Source: Dehalococcoidales bacterium (GTDB lineage Bacteria; Chloroflexota; Dehalococcoidia; Dehalococcoidales; UBA3254). From it: a stretch of DNA of 10,067 nt. The notes below the pieces were generated by a model that had not been told where the DNA came from, did not search any database, and saw only the letters and a list, made by a program, of their open reading frames with translations. The position numbers were made by a program, and so were the translations under genes. The stretch covers positions 1 through 10,067 of the forward strand of contig JAQULX010000068.1 in the NCBI GenBank assembly GCA_028718465.1, given 5' to 3'. Below are positions 1 through 5,691 of the stretch, piece after piece (position 1 is the first letter of the stretch; each line of letters starts with the position of its first letter).

Positions 1-537
1 GTAAAGGAGGCCTATGCCACAGCGGGAGATTATGATTCTTATGTTTCTGCCCTGGCCGCAGCTTTACCGGCAGATGTCATCAACATCCGGCGCCGGATGC
101 CGCTGGACTTTTTGGCGGTCTGCTATAATGCGGCGGATGCAGTACTGGCCAACAGCGGGCATGAGCCGTTCGGTATTGTGGGACTGGAAGCGATGGCTGC
201 CGGAGGAATCGTTTTTACCGGAAGTACGGGGGAAGACTACTCCATATCCTTTATCAACTCGTTCATGATAGAGACCTCTGATCCCATGGGGATAGTAAAT
301 TACATAATATATTTGCAGAATTATCCGCAACAGAAAGAACGCATACGGGAATCAGCCAGGATGACGGCCCGGTTGTTTACCTGGGAAGCGGCGCTGCTGA
401 ACTTGATAGGTAAACTGGAAAATCAAGGCCGGATACAGGGTGTGCTGAGCAGCAGCTCTGCCGGATCTTTAAACGGAGCGGAGCCGGCGGAGACTATGAT
501 CGCCCGGCAGGTCTGGGAGTTGCCTGACGGGAATTAG
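1..537 (+). CDS. Glycosyltransferase, GT4/GT-B type, C-terminal part (5' end outside window)
   Basis: The reading frame is open from base 1 to the TAG at 535-537, so the gene starts upstream of the window; 178 residues are visible. They look like the nucleotide-sugar-binding half of a GT-B fold glycosyltransferase. About 50 residues in is the family's E-x7-E signature (EPFGIVGLEAMAAGG), which holds the donor sugar nucleotide, preceded by a YNAADAVLANSG segment typical of GT4 enzymes and followed by a GSTGEDY loop. The C-terminus has the usual helical tail (ERIRESAR, FTWEAALL) and then a low-complexity Ser/Ala/Gly stretch. A cytoplasmic or membrane-associated sugar transferase is likely; donor and acceptor cannot be read from this part. 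A DUF5752-like gene follows after 63 bases. An internal ATG at 97 is not a credible start, because homology-like sequence continues upstream of it. Confidence 0.85.
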   Translation, partial: VKEAYATAGDYDSYVSALAAALPADVINIRRRMPLDFLAVCYNAADAVLANSGHEPFGIVGLEAMAAGGIVFTGSTGEDYSISFINSFMIETSDPMGIVNYIIYLQNYPQQKERIRESARMTARLFTWEAALLNLIGKLENQGRIQGVLSSSSAGSLNGAEPAETMIARQVWELPDGN

Positions 538-571
538 AACCAGCCAAAACAGGATATGATATAAAGTGTGG

Positions 572-586
572 GGTTGAAATTCAACC
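572..586. repeat. Perfect 15-bp palindrome upstream of the DUF5752-like gene
   Basis: GGTTGAA-A-TTCAACC is a perfect 7-bp dyad around a single central A, ending one base before the AGGAGG of the next gene. The one-base centre fits a DNA operator better than an RNA hairpin. TATGAT at 555-560 could be a -10 box just upstream, but I see no good -35 for it. The dyad is certain; operator function is only suggested by its place. Confidence 0.4.
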
Positions 587-592
587 AGGAGG
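587..592 (+). promoter_or_regulatory. Shine-Dalgarno of the DUF5752-like gene (fixes its start)
   Basis: AGGAGG ends 8 bases before the ATG at 601, ideal spacing. It rules out the in-frame upstream GTG at 568, which lies before the ribosome site and has none of its own. Confidence 0.85.
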
Positions 593-600
593 TAGGAAAA

Positions 601-960
601 ATGCCCAGTAGAGGAACAGGAAAATCGACCAGGACAGTTACTCGCACTAAAGGCGAGGTAACGAAAAGCCAGGCCAGCAAGTACATGTCTGAAGTGCCGG
701 AAGGGAATGTCTTCTGGTGCAGCGATGGAAAAGTGGTGAAAGATATGACGGGGCTGAGGGATGCCCTGGCTATGATGTCCGACCAGACCTTCAGGTTTCA
801 TTCCAATGAGATCAAGAAAGACTTCAGCAACTGGATCCAGAATGTCGTGGGGGATGAGGAACTGGCCAGGGAAATGAGGAGGACCAGGAGTCGCGATAAA
901 GCCCTGAAAATCGTAGAGAGCCGGTGTAACCTCCTTCATCAAAAGATAGAGGGTACTTAG
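601..960 (+). CDS. DUF5752-like small protein next to a glycosyltransferase
   Basis: The protein has 119 aa, no signal peptide and no membrane segment. Residues 1-30 are basic, Ser/Thr/Lys-rich and probably disordered. The rest is compact: an FWCSDGKVVKDMTGLRDAL segment, then FRFHSNEIKKDFSNWI and NVVGDEELAREM. That pattern (a name/effort domain, then 'FHxxxxDFxxWIxxVxGDxxLA') is what I remember of DUF5752, a family without known activity that often stands beside glycosyltransferases in Firmicutes and archaea. The assignment is from memory, not a search. The start at 601 has an ideal AGGAGG. Position 63 bases behind the glycosyltransferase suggests co-transcription and a helper role in the same sugar pathway (inference). 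The gene ends 54 bases before smpB. Confidence 0.7.
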   Translation: MPSRGTGKSTRTVTRTKGEVTKSQASKYMSEVPEGNVFWCSDGKVVKDMTGLRDALAMMSDQTFRFHSNEIKKDFSNWIQNVVGDEELAREMRRTRSRDKALKIVESRCNLLHQKIEGT

Positions 961-980
961 CCCTGACAGGAATTGAGGAG

Positions 981-1019
981 GTCATGTTCTACAATTATGC
1001 TATAATTGTAGAACATGAC
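981..1019. repeat. 18-bp perfect inverted repeat spanning the smpB promoter and start codon
   Basis: The left arm 981-998 and right arm 1002-1019 are exact reverse complements around a 3-base GCT centre. The right arm contains the smpB ATG (1015-1017), and the centre and right arm contain the TATAAT. No T-run follows, so it is not a rho-independent terminator. As DNA it could be an operator on the -10 box. As RNA, in any transcript entering from upstream, it would hide the smpB start codon in a stem. Confidence 0.85.
998..1006 (+). promoter_or_regulatory. Extended -10 promoter of smpB
   Basis: TGCTATAAT is a perfect TGnTATAAT extended -10. Transcription would begin around 1012-1014, only 1-3 bases before the smpB ATG at 1015. 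No -35 hexamer stands at 16-18 bases (the nearest, TTGAGG at 973-978, is 22 bases away), which is tolerable for an extended -10. The match is exact; promoter activity is inferred. Confidence 0.6.
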
Positions 1020-1470
1020 TATCAAGACTATAGCCACCAATAGAAAGGCTTACCACGATTTTTTCATTGGGGAGAGCATAGAAGCCGGGCTGGTCCTTTC
1101 CGGGACCGAAATAAAATCGATCCGGGCAGGTGCAGTAAACCTGAGTGATGCCTATGTCAAAGCGGAAAAGGGCGAGCTGTGGGTGGAGAACATGCATGTT
1201 GCCCGGTATGACCCCGGCAGCTATATGAGCCATGAGCCCTTGAGGCGGCGCAAGCTGCTTTTGCATAAGAAGGAGATCAGGAACCTGGTCAGCAAGATGG
1301 CCCAGAAGGGTTATACCCTGGTGCCTACGAAGCTGTACCTGAAGGACAGTCACGCCAAGCTGGAGGTAGCCCTGGCAAGAGGTAAAAAACTTTACAATAA
1401 AAAGGAAGACCTCGCCAGAAGGGATACGGAACGGGAGCTGGAACGTTCTTACGGCCGGCAAAGGATGTGA
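1015..1470 (+). CDS. smpB: SsrA (tmRNA)-binding protein SmpB
   Basis: SmpB binds tmRNA and brings it, with EF-Tu, to ribosomes stalled on broken mRNAs for trans-translation. The 151-aa length matches the family (about 150-160). Seen in order: the N-terminal ATNRKAYHDFFI block, GTEIKSIRAG at residues 30-39, NLSDAYV, NMHVARYDPGS, the HEPLRRRKLLLHKKEI block, GYTLVPTKLYLKDSHAKLE and the basic GKKLYNKKEDLARRD tail that enters the mRNA channel and becomes helical there. The start is forced: an in-frame TAG lies at 1009-1011, two codons upstream. No Shine-Dalgarno lies within 30 bases; GAGGAGG at 975-981 is separated from the ATG by the inverted repeat. Leaderless translation from the extended -10 is the simplest reading. 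The ssrA gene, often adjacent, does not follow here. Confidence 0.97.
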   Translation: MTIKTIATNRKAYHDFFIGESIEAGLVLSGTEIKSIRAGAVNLSDAYVKAEKGELWVENMHVARYDPGSYMSHEPLRRRKLLLHKKEIRNLVSKMAQKGYTLVPTKLYLKDSHAKLEVALARGKKLYNKKEDLARRDTERELERSYGRQRM

Positions 1471-1493
1471 ACTGAGCGGTTTCTGACATCCTT
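1461..1493 (+). other. Inverted repeat overlapping the smpB stop codon
   Basis: AAGGATGT (1461-1468) and ACATCCTT (1486-1493) form an 8-bp stem with a 17-base loop, and the smpB TGA is at the loop start. No U-run follows, so it is at best a weak or rho-assisted transcript end. Confidence 0.35.
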
Positions 1494-1866
1494 CAGGTCC
1501 TCTCCGTTCTGTGCTGCAACCCGCCCGCCAGGATATCCCTAATCAAGTGTAGGGCGGGTCTCGGACTGTCCAATACATCCACCCCCCTGCCCACCGCAGG
1601 CCTGCAAAATGACAGGATAGGGGGATAATATCCAGTCAATAGCATCTTCCTTCTCTTCCGTCCATCTGATCCTCAACCTTTAGCCATTTCCTTGTTTTCC
1701 CGAAGAACGAGGTAAACATTTTCGCTTGCTTCACCCTGATTTTACCCCGGCCTCCCCCTGCGCACATCTGATTATCATGAGTTTTTTCATGGTTGACCGG
1801 AGACAGTTAGCTATGGTCATTGACCGGTTATCTGGAATGGACTATTCTTTATGTATAGTATGTAAT
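1471..1866. other. Long intergenic region between smpB and the crtQ-like gene
   Basis: About 395 bases without a convincing gene. It contains several paired segments: ACCCGCCC (1519-1526) with GGGCGGGT (1552-1559), CCCCCT (1583-1588) with AGGGGG (1619-1624), a CAGGCCTG palindrome at 1597-1604, and GACTG (1564-1568) with CAGTC (1633-1637) outside the last two. They could form a branched RNA, but I recognise no known riboswitch and none of the tmRNA ends. From about 1640 the sequence turns pyrimidine- and AT-rich. The frame of the next gene is open back to 1726, but that extension does not resemble the family. Confidence 0.5.
1820..1848 (+). promoter_or_regulatory. Candidate promoter of the crtQ-like gene
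   Basis: TTGACC (1820-1825) and TATTCT (1843-1848) are 17 bases apart and would start transcription near 1855, just before the preferred ATG at 1867. The octamer TTGACCGG occurs twice, at 1793-1800 and 1820-1827, so a regulator could bind there. The -10 matches only 4 of 6 positions. Confidence 0.35.
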
Positions 1867-2976
1867 ATGGAATACAAAGACCTTATTATTCAATCTGTTT
1901 TCTGGTTTTTAGGCTTTCTCTTATTGTTTCGTATCCGGAGCCATGAGAAAAACAGTGGAGAGAGAAAATCTCAGTTTGTATCCATAATCATACCCGCTCG
2001 CAACGAAGAAAAGTCGCTGCCTGTTTTGTTAGATTCTCTTCAAGAAAATATCTACCCAACTGATGAAATCATCGTAGTGGTCAGTCCTTCTGAAGATAGG
2101 ACTTTGGAAGTAGCCAGGCGAGATAATGTAAAAGTTATACAACTGGCCTCAACTCCCCAGGGATGGGTTGGGAAGCCCTGGGCTTGCTATCAGGGCGCTC
2201 TGACAGCGAAAGGGGATATTCTGGTTTTCCTTGATGCAGATACCTGGCTCGAAAAAGACGGACTTAAGAAAATCCTGGATACACACATCACCAAAGATGG
2301 TGTTATATCAGTACAGCCTTATCATGCCATGAAAAAGTCATATGAGCAGTTGTCCGCCTTTTTTAATATCATCATGATGGGAGCAATGGGTACTTTTACC
2401 GTAATGGGTGACCGTATAAAACCACTGGGACTATTTGGCCCATGTATCGTAATAAAAAAAGAAGACTATCTCAAAGCAGGTGGACATGAAGTAGTTAAGG
2501 GTGAAGTTGTAGAAGACCTTGCTATAGGAAATAGACTTAAAAAATGCAGCATCCCTATATATTGCTATAGGGGAAAAGGCGCCATCTCTTTTCGTATGTA
2601 TCCCAATGGCATAAAAGAACTTATAGACGGCTGGAGTAAAGGGTTTGCCACAGGGGCTATAAAAACATACATTCCGATCCTCATATTAATTATTGCCTGG
2701 ATAGGTGGTGCGATAAGTTCGACAGTCAATGTGTTTGAAGCCATATTGAGTATGAATGCATCCACAATTCTGGTTTGGAGTTTAGCCTATACCGGATATG
2801 TCATCCAGATCTACTGGATGTTATTCCGGCTGGGTACCTTCAAGTTCTATACCGCCCTCTTTTACCCGATCTTCCTGTTATTTTTCCTATGCATCTTTAT
2901 GTATTCAATCTTTAATATTTTTATTCGTAGAACTGTCAGGTGGAAGGGTACTGCAATTAGTCTAAAAAATAAATAA
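1867..2976 (+). CDS. crtQ: CrtQ-like family 2 glycosyltransferase (diaponeurosporenoate glucosyltransferase family)
   Basis: CrtQ glucosylates 4,4'-diaponeurosporenoate in staphyloxanthin synthesis. From the ATG at 1867 the protein is 369 aa, close to S. aureus CrtQ (about 375). It has an N-terminal membrane anchor (residues 6-23), the GT-A start IIPARNEE (41-48), a GKPWACYQGA block like CrtQ's GKSHACYQGV, the metal-binding DAD (123-125), SVQPYH, GPC/EDYLKAGGH, a VVEDLAIG acid motif and SFRMYPNGIKELIDGWSKGFATGA, then three C-terminal membrane helices. The active site should face the cytoplasm. Starts at 1726 and 1837 are in frame, but their extra residues do not look like the family; no start has a clear Shine-Dalgarno. 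The crtO-like gene follows after 8 bases. The lipid acceptor is not proven, since no carotenoid synthase is nearby. Confidence 0.85.
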   Translation: MEYKDLIIQSVFWFLGFLLLFRIRSHEKNSGERKSQFVSIIIPARNEEKSLPVLLDSLQENIYPTDEIIVVVSPSEDRTLEVARRDNVKVIQLASTPQGWVGKPWACYQGALTAKGDILVFLDADTWLEKDGLKKILDTHITKDGVISVQPYHAMKKSYEQLSAFFNIIMMGAMGTFTVMGDRIKPLGLFGPCIVIKKEDYLKAGGHEVVKGEVVEDLAIGNRLKKCSIPIYCYRGKGAISFRMYPNGIKELIDGWSKGFATGAIKTYIPILILIIAWIGGAISSTVNVFEAILSMNASTILVWSLAYTGYVIQIYWMLFRLGTFKFYTALFYPIFLLFFLCIFMYSIFNIFIRRTVRWKGTAISLKNK

Positions 2977-2984
2977 TAGAAGCG

Positions 2985-3482
2985 ATGGTAATCCATTTAC
3001 CCGGTATATTAAATATAATAATTGATATCCTGGCGTGGCTATTGATCCACGTCAGCGTTTCCTTGGCAATCGATAAGATGCCGCCAAATTCCTTTAATCC
3101 GGCTTCCTGGCTTTACAGAGAACGCAAGTGGGAAAATGGCAGAAGAATTTATCAAAGACTATTGGGAATAAAAAAATGGAAAGGACTTCTGCCTGACGGC
3201 GCCGCAATATTAAAAAACAGGTTTAGAAAAAAACGCCTCGGCAACCCTGATGCAGTCTATATAAGCAGATTCATTGCGGAAACTTGTCGAGCTGAGTTAA
3301 TACATTGGGGAATTTTCATATTTTCCCCCCTCTTTCTAATCTGGAATGAGTGGTGGATCGGTTTAATCATGATAGCCTATGGTTTTGTAGTAAATGTCCC
3401 CTGCATTGTCACCCAGCGATACAACAGGATAAGGTTGAAAAGGATATATAATAACATTATTAAGAGGCAATACATAGAATAA
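2985..3482 (+). CDS. crtO: CrtO-like acyltransferase (glycosyl-4,4'-diaponeurosporenoate acyltransferase family)
   Basis: CrtO attaches a fatty acid to the sugar of the CrtQ product, the last step of staphyloxanthin synthesis. This 165-aa protein has the length of S. aureus CrtO and shares its remembered landmarks: KKWKGLLPDG (63-72; KWKHKILDG in S. aureus), ETCRAELIHW (99-108; ETKRAELIHW) and NVPCIVTQRYNR (137-148; NVPIIIVQRYNR). Hydrophobic segments at about 8-28 and 108-142 make it a membrane protein with a basic central part. It starts 8 bases after the crtQ-like stop with only a weak AGAAG, as expected for a coupled downstream gene. The pairing with crtQ supports sequential glycosylation and acylation of one lipid. 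Family identity is firm; the substrate here is inferred. Confidence 0.85.
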   Translation: MVIHLPGILNIIIDILAWLLIHVSVSLAIDKMPPNSFNPASWLYRERKWENGRRIYQRLLGIKKWKGLLPDGAAILKNRFRKKRLGNPDAVYISRFIAETCRAELIHWGIFIFSPLFLIWNEWWIGLIMIAYGFVVNVPCIVTQRYNRIRLKRIYNNIIKRQYIE

Positions 3483-3562
3483 CGGTTGTTCGGTCAAAAT
3501 ATCTTTCTATTAAAAATTTAATCAGATCAGGACTTTCATATTTGGAATAAGAAAGACCATTA

Positions 3563-3625
3563 CGGCGGAAGCCGGAATCCAGAGAAAAAACCTTTCTGTC
3601 CATACTGACGGAAGTCAGTATCCAG
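3563..3625 (+). repeat. Twin GGAA-loop hairpin repeat (REP/MITE-like)
   Basis: Two similar units stand in tandem. CGGC-GGAA-GCCG at 3563-3574 is followed by GAATCCAG. ATACTGAC-GGAA-GTCAGTAT at 3602-3621 is followed by CCAG. Stem bases differ between the copies in a compensating way while the GGAA loop and the TCCAG end are kept. A third fragment, GACTGGAATCCG, lies near 3636-3647. This resembles dispersed extragenic hairpin repeats with 'CGGAAGCCGGAATCCAG' cores. It fills the gap between the crtO-like and flavoprotein genes. Confidence 0.55.
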
Positions 3626-3640
3626 GAAGTGAGGTGACTG

Positions 3641-3676
3641 GAATCCGTTAAAAAACGGAGTGAGCGAAATGGATTC
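3641..3676 (+). other. Nested hairpin upstream of the flavoprotein gene
   Basis: TCCGTT (3644-3649) and AACGGA (3654-3659) close a 4-A loop; GAATCC (3641-3646) and GGATTC (3671-3676) offer a competing outer stem. No T-run follows, so it is not a clear terminator. It may belong to the neighbouring repeat. Confidence 0.35.
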
Positions 3677-3686
3677 GAATCGCGTT

Positions 3687-3707
3687 ACTCCTGCAGAAAT
3701 CCGGAGT
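3687..3707 (+). promoter_or_regulatory. Shine-Dalgarno of the flavoprotein gene inside a small inverted repeat
   Basis: GGAG at 3703-3706 is 8 bases from the ATG at 3715 and supports that start. It lies in the right arm of ACTCC (3687-3691) / GGAGT (3703-3707), which could hide the ribosome site. The stem has only 5 bp, so control by it is speculative. Confidence 0.4.
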
Positions 3708-3714
3708 TATTTTT

Positions 3715-5229
3715 ATGAATAAATATGATGTTATAGTTATTGGTGGTGGGCTATCAGGTTTAACTGCCGGCAGCCTTTTAGCTAAAAGGAAGCTGCGGGT
3801 GGCTGTCATTGATAATAATTACAAACCTGGAGGCTCTTGCGGAATCTTTAAACGAAACAACACCATCTTCGACCAGGGTGCTGCGATGCTCTTCGGTTTT
3901 GGAGATAAGGGTTACAACGCACACAGGTTCGTTTTTAATCACCTTGAAGAACCTTTTAGTGTCATAAAACATGATCTCCTTTATTGCCTGAATTTTAAGG
4001 GACATCGAATCAAATTCTGGGCTGATTTACATTTATTCTCCGAAGAATTGGCAAAGGTATTCCCAACCCAAAAGGAGAATATCAAGAGATTTTATCTTGA
4101 CATGGAGAAAGTTTATCGGCATGTGATGGTTGAAAATCCAGGTTACACAACGCCCGACGAAACCGATGCTTTGGCAGCGTTAAAAAGTATATTGAAACAT
4201 CCGGTCTCATATGCCAGATTTTTAACTTATCTGAATAAGAGCGCCCGGAGTTTGCTCCAAAAATATTTTAACGATCCGGAAATTTTTAAATTCTTTGATA
4301 AACTCACCTCGACATACTGCTATACCACAGTTGAAGAATCCCCCGCGATATTGGCCGCAGTTATGTTTGTGGATAACCACATCGGTGGAAGTTATTACCC
4401 TGCGGGATCGACGCTATTCCTGCCTGGAAAGCTGGAGAAAGTCATAGAAGAAAATGATGGCGACATGCTTCTGGAAAAAGAGGTTACTAAGATACTTTTC
4501 AATGATAGCAAGCCGGCGGGAGTGAAACTTGATAGCGGTGAAGAAATATTTGCGCAAAATATAATCTACTCAGGGACGGTGTGGGACCTGTACGGCGAAT
4601 TGATAGATGAAGCTTATACTTCAGAAAAAGAAAGGGAATGGGCAGAAACGCAAGTTCCTACTTATCCCAGCTCTGTCCTTTATGCTCAGGTAGATAAGAA
4701 AGTATTTCCTGACGATACTGCACCAATTGAGATGCTCGTCGGAAATCCGGACTGTCTGGATGAAAGCGAAGTTACAGCTTATATACTCAGTATAGACGAT
4801 AAAACACTGTGTGACGGTAATAGTCAGGTAGTAGTTGCGATCGGACCTTCTTTTGAGAAATGGGCTCCGCACAACACACCGGAATATGGAGCGCAGAAGG
4901 AAACAGAGAAAGAAAGGCTGATAGGAGTACTGGAAAAAAGATTCCCGGGATTCAAAGAAGGAGTGAAATATATCGAGATAGCAACCCCCCGTACGATCGA
5001 AAGATATTTAAACAAAAAGGGAGGCGCCGTTGCCGGCCCCAAACAGATGCTCGGGCAACATATGTTTAAAAGGTTACACACCAGGACTATTTGGAAGAAT
5101 CTGTTTTGCTGTGGAGAATCTACGATTATGGGAACAGGTACTCCAACCGTTACAACCACAGGTCTGAGCGCGGCCAACGCAGTGTTAAAAAAATGGGATA
5201 TGCTCCTTATAAATATACTGAAAGAATGA
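3715..5229 (+). CDS. FAD-dependent oxidoreductase of the phytoene desaturase (CrtI/CrtN/CrtISO) superfamily
   Basis: These flavoproteins desaturate, oxidise, isomerise or saturate isoprenoid chains. The 504-aa length equals that of CrtN/CrtP-type enzymes. At the N-terminus is the dinucleotide-binding GGGLSG (residues 10-15), the second strand ending in D33, and PGGSCGIF (38-45). The central part carries GGSYYPAGSTLFLPGKLEKV, the substrate-domain border seen in this superfamily. The C-terminal FAD motif reads NLFCCGEST..GTGTPTV..TG (about 463-483) where CrtI usually has a NLYLVGAGTHPGAGIPG-type sequence, so it is a divergent branch, perhaps nearer CrtISO- or reductase-like proteins. The start has GGAG 8 bases upstream. 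Its stop overlaps the next start (ATGA), so it is translationally coupled to a small Fe-S protein. Being between the crtQ/crtO-like genes and that protein suggests redox change of the same lipid; the direction of reaction is unknown. Confidence 0.8.
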   Translation: MNKYDVIVIGGGLSGLTAGSLLAKRKLRVAVIDNNYKPGGSCGIFKRNNTIFDQGAAMLFGFGDKGYNAHRFVFNHLEEPFSVIKHDLLYCLNFKGHRIKFWADLHLFSEELAKVFPTQKENIKRFYLDMEKVYRHVMVENPGYTTPDETDALAALKSILKHPVSYARFLTYLNKSARSLLQKYFNDPEIFKFFDKLTSTYCYTTVEESPAILAAVMFVDNHIGGSYYPAGSTLFLPGKLEKVIEENDGDMLLEKEVTKILFNDSKPAGVKLDSGEEIFAQNIIYSGTVWDLYGELIDEAYTSEKEREWAETQVPTYPSSVLYAQVDKKVFPDDTAPIEMLVGNPDCLDESEVTAYILSIDDKTLCDGNSQVVVAIGPSFEKWAPHNTPEYGAQKETEKERLIGVLEKRFPGFKEGVKYIEIATPRTIERYLNKKGGAVAGPKQMLGQHMFKRLHTRTIWKNLFCCGESTIMGTGTPTVTTTGLSAANAVLKKWDMLLINILKE

Positions 5230-5558
5230 AAAATTATATTACCGTCCTGAAAAAACCATTCCTGCCGGAGGAATTGTTTAAAGAATATCCGGAAGATACA
5301 CGGACTATCATGTTAAAAGCTTGCAGATGTCAGTATTGCGAAAGTCCGTCTTGTTCGGAGAAGGCTGATTTGGATATTCGCGGGATTAGGAGGAGAGTAA
5401 GTGTAGGAAACTTCTACGGCGCAAGAAAAATTATCAATAATCAGGATAAAACCATTTTATTGAATACTTTACCGCAATGCGAGGAACACTGCATTATGAA
5501 AAAAACGACTGAGGACCCGGTCGAGATTGTTAGGATTATAGAATATCTTCTTGGATGA
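5226..5558 (+). CDS. Small Fe-S protein resembling the GltD N-terminal domain (Fer4_20-like)
   Basis: The 110-aa protein starts at the ATG that overlaps the flavoprotein stop (ATGA at 5226-5229). Upstream codons in its frame lie inside that gene and are not its own. The layout follows the 4Fe-4S domain that precedes the flavin domain in GltD and dihydropyrimidine dehydrogenase: a helix, then KACRCQYCESPSC (Cys33, 35, 38, 43), a DLDIRGIRRRVSVGNFYGARKI helical segment in place of the usual 'IPxFIxxIxxGxxxxA', and PQCEEHC (Cys85, 89) in place of the 'CPxExxCExxC' end. Compared with GltD the fourth Cys of the first set (the usual CP after CxxxC) is missing, as is the first of the second set; Cys33 is extra. 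It may carry fewer or unusual clusters. Coupling suggests it passes electrons to or from the CrtI-like flavoprotein (inference). Confidence 0.65.
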   Translation: MKNYITVLKKPFLPEELFKEYPEDTRTIMLKACRCQYCESPSCSEKADLDIRGIRRRVSVGNFYGARKIINNQDKTILLNTLPQCEEHCIMKKTTEDPVEIVRIIEYLLG

Positions 5559-5644
5559 ATGTAATTATAAAAGAGCCGCCGGATTTTAATGCCACTATTG
5601 CCGCATATATCTTTCCTGTCTTTCGTATCCACAGATTACAATAA
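5555..5644 (+). CDS. Possible 29-aa ORF overlapping the Fe-S gene stop
   Basis: An ATG at 5555 overlaps the Fe-S gene's TGA, as in the coupling one gene earlier, and opens a frame of 29 codons (MNVIIKEPPD..., ending HRLQ) with a hydrophobic middle (ATIAAYIFPVF). It could be a coupled micro-protein or the surviving start of a decayed gene. I recognise no family and the overlap may be chance. Confidence 0.2.
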   Translation: MNVIIKEPPDFNATIAAYIFPVFRIHRLQ

Positions 5645-5680
5645 AAGAAGATTAATGCTATTATTAGTTTATTATCCTAC

Positions 5681-5685
5681 GAGGT
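5681..5685 (+). promoter_or_regulatory. Shine-Dalgarno supporting a GTG start of the MFS gene
   Basis: GAGGT lies 6 bases before the GTG at 5692, fitting spacing. No ATG in this frame is nearby before the first membrane helix, so the GTG is the likely start. Confidence 0.65.
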
Positions 5686-5691
5686 TTCGGA

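Noticed and set aside
984..1043. 19-codon ORF starting in the left arm of the inverted repeat, as a leader peptide for smpB
   Set aside because: The GAGGAGG lies only 2 bases before its ATG, too close for good initiation, and the region is upstream of the likely transcription start.
469..1461. Reverse-strand ORFs opposite the DUF5752-like and smpB genes
   Set aside because: They are antisense shadows of clearly coding + strand genes and read as low-information protein.
1471..1725. tmRNA (ssrA) gene after smpB
   Set aside because: None of the tmRNA hallmarks (GGGG...start with tRNA-like T arm, ...CCA end, tag peptide ending in ALAA-type codons) is visible.
1726..1866. Longer start of the crtQ-like gene at 1726 (47 extra residues)
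   Set aside because: The extension has no ribosome site, does not resemble the family's N-terminus, and the 369-aa form from 1867 matches CrtQ length and opens directly with the expected membrane anchor.
3541..3714. CRISPR array at the repeated GGAA hairpins
   Set aside because: Only two diverged units, no regular spacing and no cas genes.
5091..5225. Upstream start of the Fe-S protein at 5091
   Set aside because: These codons lie inside the flavoprotein gene in another frame; the coupled ATG at 5226 gives a protein of fitting length.
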